Below are positions 9,550-17,834 of a stretch of 64,000 nucleotides of DNA, piece by piece; position 1 is the stretch's first letter; each line of letters starts with the position of its first letter. A program made the position numbers and the translations under genes. The DNA comes from Chryseobacterium sp. OV279 (GTDB lineage Bacteria; Bacteroidota; Bacteroidia; Flavobacteriales; Weeksellaceae). The DNA is taken from positions 558,001 through 622,000 of the forward strand of contig NZ_FQUD01000001.1 of the NCBI RefSeq assembly GCF_900128945.1, written 5' to 3'. The notes below the pieces were generated by a model. It saw only the letters and a program-made list of their open reading frames with translations, did no database searches and was not told the origin of the DNA.

Positions 9550-9719
9550 GGTGTTAGAAGTTGGAGAGTTTTGAGCTGGGAGAGTTTTAGAGTATATGAG
9601 TGCGGAATTTAGTTGGTGGTTCGGAACTCGTATCCCGCATCCCGAAACCTTTATAAGTTAATCTGAATTTCTAGTTTACCACGATTCTGTCTGAAATCTG
9701 ATGTCTGGCATCTGATATC
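9550..9719. repeat. GAGAGTTT-type dispersed repeat, copy R2
   Basis: A shorter tandem relative of R1. It shares the 33-nt identical block at 9589-9621 and the TTCTGTCTGAAATCTGAT terminal words, and ends at the stop codon of the kinase gene. Confidence 0.75.
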
Positions 9720-11072
9720 TCAAAAAACAATCTGAAAACCAGTCGTATTTTCCTCCGAAGAAACCTGAATCCGGGCATGATGAAGATCGATGATCTTTTG
9801 GGTAAGGTAGAGACCGATTCCGTATCCTTTTTTATCGAAGGAATTTTCGGCTCTGTAGAACGGTTTGAAGATGTTCTGCTGATCTTTTTCAGAAATGGGC
9901 AGTCCGTTATTTGTAAATTTAATGGAAAGATGATCGGCGGCCAATGCAACATCAATGAGACAAGTGTCATCTGAAGCATATTTACAGGCATTATCAATAA
10001 GATTGTTGAAGGCCACCAGCAGAAGATAAGGATTTCCTCTGTGAATCAGTTTCTGCTCGTCTATCTCGGGATCAATAGTCAGATGGATGGTATACTGCGG
10101 ATTTTCTTTTCTGATTTTAGCATAAGAATCCATCAGGATTTCATCAATCCTAATTTCGGAAAAACTTATTTCTGCAGGATCATAGCTCGCTTTGGCAAGA
10201 TCCATTAAGCTTCCTGAAAGTTTGCTCATATTTTTTACATCCGTTAAGGCATTCAGAATAATTTTCTGATATTCTTCCTGAGTATAATTTTTTTGTAGAG
10301 CCAGTTCCAGCTCGGCGGTCATAGTAGCAAGCGGAGTATTCAGTTCGTGGGAAATATTGGAAACAAAATGTTTTTGTGTACTGAAGGAATGATCCAGTCT
10401 TTCCAGCATTTGATTGAAACTTTTTTCAAGCTCGTGAAATTCTCCTTTCTCTTCAGATTCATCCAGCCTCAGCTGTAGTTTTCCGGCATTGATCCTTTTG
10501 ATCTGTTCCACCATTTTCACCGCCGGACTGAGTGCTTTTTTCGAGAGAAAAAGACCCGCCAGATAAATAAGCACGAGAATAATAATGAATGAAATAATAC
10601 TGATCGTCAGCAAATGATTAATAGAATTATAACCGTACTGATCATAAGCCGCCGCAGTGATGGCATACTGTTTTCCTTTGTGAGAATAAACAATTCCCGC
10701 CACCTGAAAATCATCCAGAAAAAAGAAAAGCTGCTTACTTTTGAAAATTTTGGAAAGCATTTCAGCATTTTCCTTCACATAATCCACTTTCGAATCATCA
10801 TGATACACAAGATTGAACCCGGAATCATAAATGGCTACCTGAACCTCGCTTAAAGTCTGCGTATTATTTTTATACAGCTGATGCATTTCCTTTTCACTCA
10901 AATCACCCTGGAAAAAAAGATTGGCTTTGGCTACAGCTTCACTTTTAAGTTCTGTATAAAACGAAGTTTCCCTGGCTTCCTTTGACGAATAGTAAATGGC
11001 AACCCCATAAAAGCTGATGAGCATTGCAGTCACTAGTGTAAACAGTAAAGTAAGCCTGGTTCTAACTTTCAT
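9720..11072 (-). CDS. Sensor histidine kinase, metal-responsive type (CusS/CopS-like)
   Basis: 450-residue membrane kinase. TM1 is near residues 8-28, a ~120-residue periplasmic sensor follows, TM2 is near 150-172, then HAMP, a HisKA domain with SHELNTPLATM (phospho-accepting His) and a HATPase with NNLIDNACKYA (N box) and GYGIGLYLTQKII (G box). The response regulator gene ends 10 bp upstream on the same strand. Its position just before the mgtC/efflux unit suggests that it senses a metal ion, but the signal is inferred from context only. Confidence 0.93.
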   Translation of the reverse strand: MKVRTRLTLLFTLVTAMLISFYGVAIYYSSKEARETSFYTELKSEAVAKANLFFQGDLSEKEMHQLYKNNTQTLSEVQVAIYDSGFNLVYHDDSKVDYVKENAEMLSKIFKSKQLFFFLDDFQVAGIVYSHKGKQYAITAAAYDQYGYNSINHLLTISIISFIIILVLIYLAGLFLSKKALSPAVKMVEQIKRINAGKLQLRLDESEEKGEFHELEKSFNQMLERLDHSFSTQKHFVSNISHELNTPLATMTAELELALQKNYTQEEYQKIILNALTDVKNMSKLSGSLMDLAKASYDPAEISFSEIRIDEILMDSYAKIRKENPQYTIHLTIDPEIDEQKLIHRGNPYLLLVAFNNLIDNACKYASDDTCLIDVALAADHLSIKFTNNGLPISEKDQQNIFKPFYRAENSFDKKGYGIGLYLTQKIIDLHHARIQVSSEENTTGFQIVF

Positions 11073-11082
11073 TCCGTAATTT

Positions 11083-11787
11083 TTAAATATTGGAACTGTC
11101 TTCGTAGCCCTTTTTTAAAATAAATCCCATGCCCGCCTTGGTATGGATAAGTTTGGTTTCAAAGCTACGGTCTATTTTTTTTCTGATATAATTAATGTAG
11201 ACATCAATGAAATTCGTGCCTGTATCAAAATGCGTATCCCAAACATTCTCTGCGATCTCATGGCGGGAAAGCACCCTTTCAGGATTTTCAAGCAGAAATT
11301 TCATCAGATTAAATTCTTTGGGAGTCAGTTTGATCAGGTTTCCGGAACGGGTAACGGTTTTCAGTTTCAGATCCATTACAATATCTTCATATTGCAGTAA
11401 GGTTGAGGTTTCCGGACGGTAAGTGGAATATCTTTTAAGTAAAACCTTGATTCTGGCTATAAGTTCACGCATTTCAAAAGGCTTGGTCAGATAATCATCT
11501 GCCCCTGAATCAAAACCTTCCAGTTTGTCATCCGTAGTTCCCAGCGCGGTTAGCATAATAACGGGGATTTCAGGTTTCAAAGCCTTGATTTCTTTGCAAA
11601 ATTCCAGACCGTTTTTCACAGGAAGAATAATATCTGTAATGATGAGGTCAAAGTTCAGCAACTCAGTAAGCTTTAAGGCTGTTTCACCGTCAGCAGCGGT
11701 ATTGACTTCCGTATCATGTTCCATCAGTCCTCTCGCAATCAGCTGCGAAAGTCTTTTGTCATCTTCAACGAGTAGGATATGAGGCAT
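11083..11787 (-). CDS. OmpR/PhoB-family response regulator
   Basis: 234 residues: receiver domain with VEDDKRL acidic pocket, phospho-acceptor Asp in LIITDIILPVKNG, Thr in VIMLTALGT and Lys in DYLTKPF. The C-terminal winged helix carries LTPKEFNLMKFLLENPERVLSRHEIAENVW and TNFIDVYINYIRKKID. It forms an operon with the downstream kinase and would bind direct repeats in target promoters, plausibly that of the efflux unit (inference). It is divergent from the YiiX-like gene across ~100 bp. Confidence 0.94.
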   Translation of the reverse strand: MPHILLVEDDKRLSQLIARGLMEHDTEVNTAADGETALKLTELLNFDLIITDIILPVKNGLEFCKEIKALKPEIPVIMLTALGTTDDKLEGFDSGADDYLTKPFEMRELIARIKVLLKRYSTYRPETSTLLQYEDIVMDLKLKTVTRSGNLIKLTPKEFNLMKFLLENPERVLSRHEIAENVWDTHFDTGTNFIDVYINYIRKKIDRSFETKLIHTKAGMGFILKKGYEDSSNI

Positions 11788-11888
11788 AGAAATCTGGTTT
11801 TATTGCTGTCCTGCAAAGGTAATTAAGTATTTTCACATACCTGTTATGAATACAATTTGTAAATTTGAGCGCTCAATGATAATGTACT

Positions 11889-12560
11889 ATGATTAAAGTT
11901 AATAAACCCCCGCAGAAGAAAACGGTACAAATATTTACCTATGTTCTTTTCTTTGCTGTAACGCTTCTGCTACAGTATTGTGCGCCACATCCCAAAGCTG
12001 GGCCTTTGAAAAATGGAGACCTGCTTTTTGTAACGGCGAAAGAAACCGGACTTTCCGGAGCAATCAATAATGTCACTCAAACACAAAAAGAAGCATCCTT
12101 TGATCATATCGGAATAGCAGAAAAAGAAAATAATCATTGGTATGTGCTTCATGCCGCTCCAAAAGGAGGTTCTCAAAAACAGGATCTAGCTTCTTTTCTT
12201 AAAGATCAGTCCGATGACGGGCAGAAAGTCGTAATCTACCGTCTGAAATCTGAATATCAGAAATCTGTTCCGGCAGCGCTTAAAAATGCAGAAACCATGC
12301 TTGGGAAACCTTATAACTTCAATTATATTCTAGACGAAAATTCTTACTACTGCTCAGATTATATTGAGAGAGCGTTTCGTGAACATAATATCTTCAAGTT
12401 GGAACCCATGACATTCATCGATCCAAAGACAGGAAAGATGAATGAATTCTGGACTGAATTTTATAAAAAGAAAAATTTGGAAGTACCGGAAGGAAAACCG
12501 GGATGCAACCCCAATGGATTGGCAGCTTCCGATAAACTGGAAAGAGTAGGAGAGTTGTAA
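11889..12560 (+). CDS. YiiX/YebB-like NlpC/P60-superfamily lipoprotein
   Basis: 223 residues with an N-terminal membrane segment ending in a lipobox-like LLLQYC (residues 25-30). The NlpC/P60 (permuted papain-like, YiiX) pattern is visible: GDLLFVTA, then FDHIGI with the conserved His, and a Cys in YYCSDYIERAF. In this clade the Cys-His pair is thought to hydrolyse amide or ester bonds in cell-wall or lipid substrates; the substrate here is unknown. It is monocistronic and ends in a strong terminator. Confidence 0.85.
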   Translation: MIKVNKPPQKKTVQIFTYVLFFAVTLLLQYCAPHPKAGPLKNGDLLFVTAKETGLSGAINNVTQTQKEASFDHIGIAEKENNHWYVLHAAPKGGSQKQDLASFLKDQSDDGQKVVIYRLKSEYQKSVPAALKNAETMLGKPYNFNYILDENSYYCSDYIERAFREHNIFKLEPMTFIDPKTGKMNEFWTEFYKKKNLEVPEGKPGCNPNGLAASDKLERVGEL

Positions 12561-12581
12561 ATAAAATCCCATCAATACTAT

Positions 12582-12621
12582 TACCCTTAAAGATTTGAAT
12601 AATCTTTGAGGGTATTTTTTT
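12582..12621 (+). terminator. Intrinsic terminator
   Basis: 14-bp arms (TACCCTTAAAGATT / AATCTTTGAGGGTA, one G-T pair), a 5-nt loop and a T-run close the YiiX-like gene. Confidence 0.92.
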
Positions 12622-12770
12622 GATGTGTAAAAAAAAGATGCTTGAATCTGTGTGAAATTTTTCAAACGCAAAGTTCTATAATAATCATGAAGACTTTAAG
12701 ATGGCAAAGAGAGAATCAACTCCGTTGATTCGATGAAGCGGACTTGCTGATGTATGATGAGTAAAAGAAA

Positions 12771-12840
12771 ATCTGTGTCATCCGTGGGAAATATCTTTTG
12801 TTTTAAAAAATCTGCATGATCTGTTCAATCTGCGTGAGAT
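12771..12840. repeat. Dispersed ATCTGTG/ATCTGCG repeat, copy 3
   Basis: Contains ATCTGTGTCATCCGTGGG, ATCTGCATG and ATCTGCGTGAG words of the family seen at 2.6, 2.8 and 22.8 kb. Confidence 0.65.
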
Positions 12841-12910
12841 TAAGCACAAAGATTGTTCAGTATATATTCTCATTTTTTCCCGGATTGAAAAATAAATATG
12901 TTAAAATTTA

Positions 12911-12947
12911 AAATTATTAGTCTACTAATTTGGTGGACTAATAATTT
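12911..12947. promoter_or_regulatory. 37-bp palindromic operator upstream of the NIL-domain gene
   Basis: Symmetric about base 12929. The outer 12-bp arms AAATTATTAGTC and GACTAATAATTT are perfect complements, and the inner part (TACTAA-T-TTGGTG) is palindromic except for two T/G positions per side. The TTTG -33 box (12929-12932) sits at the exact centre, so a bound dimer would block or remodel RNA polymerase access. Regulator unknown. Confidence 0.75.
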
Positions 12948-12959
12948 TTTATATTTTTG
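12930..12959 (+). promoter_or_regulatory. Promoter of the NIL-domain gene
   Basis: TTG (12930-12932), a 19-bp spacer and TATTTTTG (12952-12959) match the Bacteroidota sigma-A promoter TTG-N19-TAnnTTTG. Confidence 0.75.
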
Positions 12960-13024
12960 TCAAAGATTTAACGCAAGAAAGCAACCATGATCTAGAAAAT
13001 GTTTAACCAAAAAATTGTTTAGTG

Positions 13025-13339
13025 ATGATTACACCTAATCCTACGCTGCAGATAATACCCAATACTACCATTGGACTGCCTAAAAAAGAACTGATACTGG
13101 AAATAGAATTGAATGGCAAAATGAAATTTGAGCATTTGATGAATACCATTTATAATCAGTTTGGGATATGCCACAGGGTGTTGTCTGCCAATGTAGAATA
13201 TGTGAATGGAAACAGTTTTGGTTCGGTACAGTTATATATTAATGTTAATTCAGAGGACTATCAGAAGCTGGAGTTTTATCTGAATAAAAATAAACTTTTA
13301 AATACCATGGTGGAATACCACTGCCGTAAGTATTTTTAG
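13025..13339 (+). CDS. Free-standing NIL-domain protein
   Basis: 104 residues from the ATG at 13025 (a GTG 3 bases earlier is possible). The core ILEIELNGKMKFEHLMNTIYNQFG...SANVEYVNGNSFGSVQLYINV...KLEFYLNKN has the NIL (ferredoxin-like, ACT-related) fold pattern found at the C-terminus of methionine-importer ATPases (MetN), where it binds methionine or related ligands. Here no ABC domain is attached. With the strong upstream palindrome this suggests a small sensor or enzyme subunit in sulfur amino-acid metabolism, which is inference. A terminator follows. Confidence 0.7.
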   Translation: MITPNPTLQIIPNTTIGLPKKELILEIELNGKMKFEHLMNTIYNQFGICHRVLSANVEYVNGNSFGSVQLYINVNSEDYQKLEFYLNKNKLLNTMVEYHCRKYF

Positions 13340-13366
13340 GGGAGATTCATATAGTTTTAATTACAG

Positions 13367-13397
13367 AAAGTATCCGGTTTTCCGGGTACTTTTTTTG
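13367..13397 (+). terminator. Intrinsic terminator
   Basis: Arms AAAGTATCCGG and CCGGGTACTTT around a TTTT loop, with a T-run, lie after the NIL-domain gene. Confidence 0.9.
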
Positions 13398-13507
13398 TTT
13401 CAAACAATAAAATTTATTGAAAATCTGCTAAATATTTTATCAAACTTTTTAATTTCTGATTCAGATTTAAAAAAACACTACTTTTAAAGCATACAAAATA
13501 AAAAATT

Positions 13508-14059
13508 ATGACCATAGTTATTATTATTGCTTTAGCTGTTGTGTTTGCGCTTTACGCAGTATCCATCTACAACCGTCTTGTCAAACTGAGAAATCTCGTT
13601 CACGAAGCGTGGAGTAGCATAGATGTAATGCTTAAAAAGCGTCATGACCTTATTCCCAATCTTGTGGAAACGGTGAAAGGCTACGCTACTCATGAGCGTG
13701 AGACCCTTGACAGTGTAATCAGAGCAAGAACTCAGGCTGTAGGTGCAGATTCTGTTCAGTCTAAAGAAGCTGCAGAGAAAAACCTGAATCAGGCGATGAT
13801 GAATTTATTTGCGGTAGCTGAACAGTATCCCGATTTGAAGGCTAATACCAATTTTCAACAACTGCAGAGCGAACTTACTTCTATAGAAAATGATATTGAA
13901 AAATCAAGAAGATACTACAACGGAACCGTCCGTGAAAACAATACGTTGGTAGAATCTTTCCCGAGCAATATCATCGCGAATATGTACAAATTTGAAAAAT
14001 CGCCATTCTTCGAGCTGGACAATATTGCAGAAAGAGAAGTTCCAACTGTAAAATTCTAG
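13508..14059 (+). CDS. LemA family protein
   Basis: 183 residues with an N-terminal membrane anchor (residues 2-20) and the LemA four-helix core: YNRLVKLRNLVHEAWSSIDVMLKKRHDLIPNLVETVKGYATHERETL, then YPDLKANTNFQQLQSELTSIENDIEKSRRYYNGTVRENNTLVESFPSNIIA. These are the hallmark segments of LemA/YqfA proteins. The function is unsettled; LemA proteins are envelope proteins often encoded next to TPM or DUF2207 proteins, as here, where the next gene starts 3 bp after this stop. Confidence 0.95.
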   Translation: MTIVIIIALAVVFALYAVSIYNRLVKLRNLVHEAWSSIDVMLKKRHDLIPNLVETVKGYATHERETLDSVIRARTQAVGADSVQSKEAAEKNLNQAMMNLFAVAEQYPDLKANTNFQQLQSELTSIENDIEKSRRYYNGTVRENNTLVESFPSNIIANMYKFEKSPFFELDNIAEREVPTVKF

Positions 14060-14062
14060 GAA

Positions 14063-15982
14063 ATGAAAAAGTGGTTACTGCTTTTCTTTCTTCAGTTCTT
14101 TCTCATCGCCTTTGCTCAAAATGAATTGTCGAGGGTAGATCAGCTGTCTGTTATCGGGCCGGAAAAAATTATTTCTTTCCATTCGGATATTGAGGTGGAT
14201 AAAAATTCGGGAATTACCGTTACGGAAAACATTAAAGTATACAGCCTTGGGAATAGCATCAAAAGAGGAATTTTCCGGGCTCTTCCTTTATCCAGAAATC
14301 TGAACAATAAAACACAGAGGGTACAATATGATATCGTTTCTGTGAAAAAAAACGGAATTGATGAAAACTACCATGAAGAGACAGGAGACGGCTATTTGAA
14401 AATATACGCCGGAAACAAAGATATCATCCTCGATCCCGGAACTTACGACTACGAAATAAAATATAAAGCACAGAATCAGATTGGATTTTTCCCGAAGTAC
14501 GATGAATTCTACTGGAATGTCAATGGAACATATTGGGACTTTGACGTAGATTCTATTTCTGCGAAAGTGACGTTACCGGAAGGCGCCGGAATCATTCAGA
14601 ATTCCTGTTATACCGGAGAATATGGCAGTAACAGCCAGAACTGTACGGTTAAAGTATTATCAGATCAGTCCATAGAGTGGAACGCATCAGGTCTTAAAGC
14701 GAATGAAGGACTTACTGTAGCGGTAGGTTTTAAAAAAGGAATCATGGTACCGCCGCCGCCGCCAACTTTCTATGAAAAGTATGGAATTCTGATAGGCGCA
14801 TGTATCGTATTCTTTGGATTAATGCTGTATCTCTATTCAACATGGAGAAAATACGGGGTAGATCCTGAATCCCCGACGGTTTATCCACAGTTCAACGTTC
14901 CTGAAAATCTTTCGCCGGCTTCTATGGGCTATATCAATTCTGAAAGTTTTAAAAATAAATACCTGACCGCTGCGGTCGTCAATCTTGCTGTAAAAGGCTA
15001 CGTGAAAATTATGGAAGGCGAAAATTCAGGTGTGCTTGGATTTTTTAATACCAAAACATTTACGCTGCAAAGACTAAAACCAGCTGATGAATCCCTTTCT
15101 AAAGAAGAGATCAATCTGATGAACAGCCTCTTTTCACCTGATGAAGATTCCATTAAGTTTGATGGAAAATATGATTCGAAAATTGAAAAGGCTGTTAATA
15201 ATTTCAAAGGAACTCTGAGTTTCCAGCATGACAACTTTTTAAATGAAGGAAATAATACAAAGAAACTGGTGCTTCCGTGGCTTGTTATCACTGTAATATA
15301 TGCACTCGGATTATTCATAAGTTATAACCTACTTCCTGAATTCGAAAGAGTTTTTGCCGGAATACTTTTATATATTATTCTTTTTGTTGCATTTGCTCTG
15401 ATCACATCTTTATTAAAGAATGTTTCATGGAAAATTCTGATCCTGCTTCCCATATGTATTCTTCTGGGAGTCGGAGGAATTATTTCTTCAGTAGGAGGCG
15501 GAGAGGATTATATCAACTTCAATGTGTGCTATATTTTCTATGTCCTGGCATTTTTTATCATGGTGATGTATCAGTATCTGATCAAGCAGCCTTCAAAAGA
15601 AAAGCTCAGAAAGAAATCTCTGATAGACGGTTTCAAAATGTATATGGGTGCCGCAGAAAACGAGCAGCTCAAATTCCATAATCCTCCTCAGATGACCCCA
15701 CAGGTTTTCGAAACCCTGCTTCCTTTTGCCATGGTGATGGGAGTGGACCAGATCTGGGGACAGAAATTTGATGACCTGTTGAAAAGAACTTCAACCGAAT
15801 ATAACAATTCATGGTATTATGGAGGCGTAATGAATCATTATGCTTTCGGGAATACACTGAACTCTAGCCTTACGCAGTCCATACAGTCTGCATCTACCAA
15901 ACCATCCAGTTCCGGCAGCGGATCCGGTGGCGGTGGATTCTCCGGCGGTGGAGGCGGAGGTGGTGGAGGCGGTGGCTGGTAG
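14063..15982 (+). CDS. DUF2207 domain-containing membrane protein
   Basis: 639 residues: signal peptide (LQFFLIAFAQ), a periplasmic DUF2207 beta domain (about 30-225, with VTENIKVYSLGNSIKRGIFRALP and DPGTYDYEIKYKA), one TM helix near 240-260, a soluble region, and a cluster of three TM helices near 405-490. The C-terminus is an extreme Gly/Ser tail (GSGSGGGGFSGGGGGGGGGGGW), common in this family. It forms an operon with lemA (3-bp gap). Partners in the envelope are unknown. A terminator follows. Confidence 0.92.
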   Translation: MKKWLLLFFLQFFLIAFAQNELSRVDQLSVIGPEKIISFHSDIEVDKNSGITVTENIKVYSLGNSIKRGIFRALPLSRNLNNKTQRVQYDIVSVKKNGIDENYHEETGDGYLKIYAGNKDIILDPGTYDYEIKYKAQNQIGFFPKYDEFYWNVNGTYWDFDVDSISAKVTLPEGAGIIQNSCYTGEYGSNSQNCTVKVLSDQSIEWNASGLKANEGLTVAVGFKKGIMVPPPPPTFYEKYGILIGACIVFFGLMLYLYSTWRKYGVDPESPTVYPQFNVPENLSPASMGYINSESFKNKYLTAAVVNLAVKGYVKIMEGENSGVLGFFNTKTFTLQRLKPADESLSKEEINLMNSLFSPDEDSIKFDGKYDSKIEKAVNNFKGTLSFQHDNFLNEGNNTKKLVLPWLVITVIYALGLFISYNLLPEFERVFAGILLYIILFVAFALITSLLKNVSWKILILLPICILLGVGGIISSVGGGEDYINFNVCYIFYVLAFFIMVMYQYLIKQPSKEKLRKKSLIDGFKMYMGAAENEQLKFHNPPQMTPQVFETLLPFAMVMGVDQIWGQKFDDLLKRTSTEYNNSWYYGGVMNHYAFGNTLNSSLTQSIQSASTKPSSSGSGSGGGGFSGGGGGGGGGGGW

Positions 15983-16001
15983 CCATCCATTCTGAAAAAA
16001 C

Positions 16002-16037
16002 AAAAAGCGTTCAAAAATTACTTTGAACGCTTTTTTT
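16002..16037 (+). terminator. Intrinsic terminator
   Basis: AAAAAGCGTTCAAA / TTTGAACGCTTTTTTT hairpin with a 6-nt loop ends the lemA-DUF2207 operon. Confidence 0.92.
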
Positions 16038-16117
16038 ATGGGAATACAAAGTACTTTCAAATTCTTTCGTCTTGCGACAAGGCTTTTTTGATAAAATCTT
16101 CATCATCCTGTTCTAAT

Positions 16118-16375
16118 TTACTTTTTAAGTAAGTTTCCTATAAGCTTGCGTTGCAACTCTATCAGTTTTGTAATTTGTTCCTGATTTTTTAAGATACTTT
16201 CTATAAGCTCGGGAGACTGAATATTTATAGTTCCGTTTCCTAAATTAACAATTCCTTCAATTTTTTCTATCTGATTAATATTTGTAACTATATCATCAAA
16301 AAGTTCGTTCATATTTATATCTGATTCTTTTGCAAGCTTATTTAATAATAGAGAATTGGGAATATTTTTATCAGA
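16118..16375 (-). pseudogene. Truncated XRE-type regulator (C-terminal part only)
   Basis: The open frame runs from just after a TGA (16376-16378) to the stop at 16118. A 64-codon ORF starts at 16312, but the frame reads through upstream as IPNSLLLNKLAKESDINMNELFDD, which matches the last helix of an XRE/HTH_3 domain (L.KLAKAL.VSLDELF), followed by a helical tail (SPELIESILKNQEQITKLIELQRKLI) of the type that follows such domains in Flavobacteriia. The first ~40 residues of the HTH are missing, so this is best read as a decayed regulator, although the short ORF may still be translated. Confidence 0.55.
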
Positions 16376-16441
16376 TCACATGTCACTTCGGTGTGATATG
16401 GAAAATTATTATATATTTATCAACTAAAAAAACAACAAATT

Positions 16442-17815
16442 ATGATGAAAAAATTAGCGCTTCGTCTGATGATGGCTTATTCACTGGCTATTTCCATAAC
16501 CTCTTGTCGCTCAGAAGATCTTCTAAACAGCAATGAAGAATCACCCCCTTCTAAGTTTATAGTGTTTTCTGCTCAGTCTGCTCAGAAAAATGGAACAGTA
16601 AATTATGGAAATGGCTTCAAAACTTTATTGGAACGGTACGATGAAATTAACAATGTACAGCACACTGCTAAGGCACTTAAAAATGCATTTGAAGATTCAT
16701 CTACTATGGCAGATGAATACATAGAATTTAATATCAGATCTCAAGACTTTACCACAAAAAATAATGAAAAATATATTCTTTTTCCACTGATTAAAAGCTA
16801 CCAGGTGGAGGGCATTGTTATTGCAATTCTGAAAGATGATGAAACTATCGTTGAGTTTAATAAAATGTCTGCTCAAGTAGAAAATTACAGTGAAATACTT
16901 GGATTATTTCGAACTCAATATATAAAAAGTAACATGAAAATTAAATCTGTTGCTAAATCACCAGGAGGACCGTGCGGTTTTGAAGGACAGCCACCCTGTG
17001 ATATAGAAGTTATTATTATTACCGTACCTGGTCCCGGAACTGGAGGTGGAACACCTCCAGGAGGAGGAGGAGGGCCTTCTGGAGGATGTGGACCTTATGA
17101 AGACTGTGTTCATAATCCTGATGCAGGAGGTAGCGGCGGCGGCGGTACACCTCCAGCAAATCCTTGTTCAAGATTAAGGGCAATGACTGACACTCCAACT
17201 TTTAAAGGAAATATAACAAACTTAGAAGGGAAAACGGGAGATGGTTTTGAAAGTGGCTTTAGAATAGGCAATTCTGCTGGGGGTATTCAAAATCAAATAT
17301 TACAAAATAAGCCAGGAACTAATGAGGTAAACTTAACTGTATTTCCTAATACTGTTGTAATAATGCACTCTCACTATGATCAACTGTATCCTATATTTTC
17401 TCCTGGTGATATCTTGTTTTTTAATCAATGGGTTAACTGGGCTCAAAATTATAATAGTAATCCAGCTAACTTTCCTAAAATTCCTCTTGATCAAATCGTG
17501 TTTACAATAGTCAGCAGTTGGGGGAATTATTCTTTCACTTTTGACGGTTCTGTACCAAACCCTTTTCCTAATTTTACTACACAAGAATTGATAGACTTTA
17601 ATAATAGGTATATTGACCTTTTAGACGCAGCAAAAAGTGTTGGCAATGTTAGTGGTAATGTAAGTTTTGATTCACAAAAATTAGAAAAAGGATTTCTTAA
17701 ATTTATGAACGAAAAAATGAATATACCTGGTGCAAAACTTTTCAGAAATACCTCAAGTGGAAATACTCAGCTAAGCCTTGTAAACGGAAAATTAACAGAG
17801 ACTAATTGTCCTTAA
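16442..17815 (+). CDS. Lipoprotein with Gly/Pro-rich hinge and JAB/MPN-like HSH...D motif
   Basis: 457 residues. A lipoprotein signal ends at SITSC. The N-terminal region (30-170) is of unknown fold, followed by a Gly/Pro-rich linker (about 195-240) and a C-terminal domain with VVIMHSHYDQLYPIFSPGDILFF. H309, H311 and D323 with Ser319 resemble the JAMM zinc motif (HxHx7Sx2D), but with one extra residue before the Ser. JAB-domain toxins and peptidases are known in bacteria; assignment here is tentative. The next two genes encode small secreted proteins, a layout that fits effector plus accessory or immunity proteins (inference). The DNA is more AT-rich than its neighbours. Confidence 0.55.
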   Translation: MMKKLALRLMMAYSLAISITSCRSEDLLNSNEESPPSKFIVFSAQSAQKNGTVNYGNGFKTLLERYDEINNVQHTAKALKNAFEDSSTMADEYIEFNIRSQDFTTKNNEKYILFPLIKSYQVEGIVIAILKDDETIVEFNKMSAQVENYSEILGLFRTQYIKSNMKIKSVAKSPGGPCGFEGQPPCDIEVIIITVPGPGTGGGTPPGGGGGPSGGCGPYEDCVHNPDAGGSGGGGTPPANPCSRLRAMTDTPTFKGNITNLEGKTGDGFESGFRIGNSAGGIQNQILQNKPGTNEVNLTVFPNTVVIMHSHYDQLYPIFSPGDILFFNQWVNWAQNYNSNPANFPKIPLDQIVFTIVSSWGNYSFTFDGSVPNPFPNFTTQELIDFNNRYIDLLDAAKSVGNVSGNVSFDSQKLEKGFLKFMNEKMNIPGAKLFRNTSSGNTQLSLVNGKLTETNCP

Positions 17816-17834
17816 TAATAAAAACAAAAAAAAT

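Larger units (their letters stand above)
9101..9719. other. Intergenic region: mgtC leader plus two GAGAGTTT-type repeat copies
   Basis: 619 bases without a protein gene of normal size. 9101-9224 is the putative promoter and leader of mgtC on the minus strand. 9285-9719 consists almost wholly of two diverged copies of a dispersed intergenic repeat, which run up to the stop codon of the histidine kinase gene. Confidence 0.7.
12561..13024. other. Intergenic region with terminator, repeat and NIL-gene operator
   Basis: About 460 bases without a gene. In order it holds a terminator (12582-12621), ATCTGTG-type repeat words (12641-12660 and 12771-12840), and the 37-bp palindrome with overlapping promoter that controls the NIL-domain gene (12911-12959). 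Confidence 0.75.

Noticed and set aside
16384..16393. CAC-TTCG-GTG hairpin before the JAB-like gene
   Set aside because: Three base pairs and no T-run; too small to call a terminator or operator.
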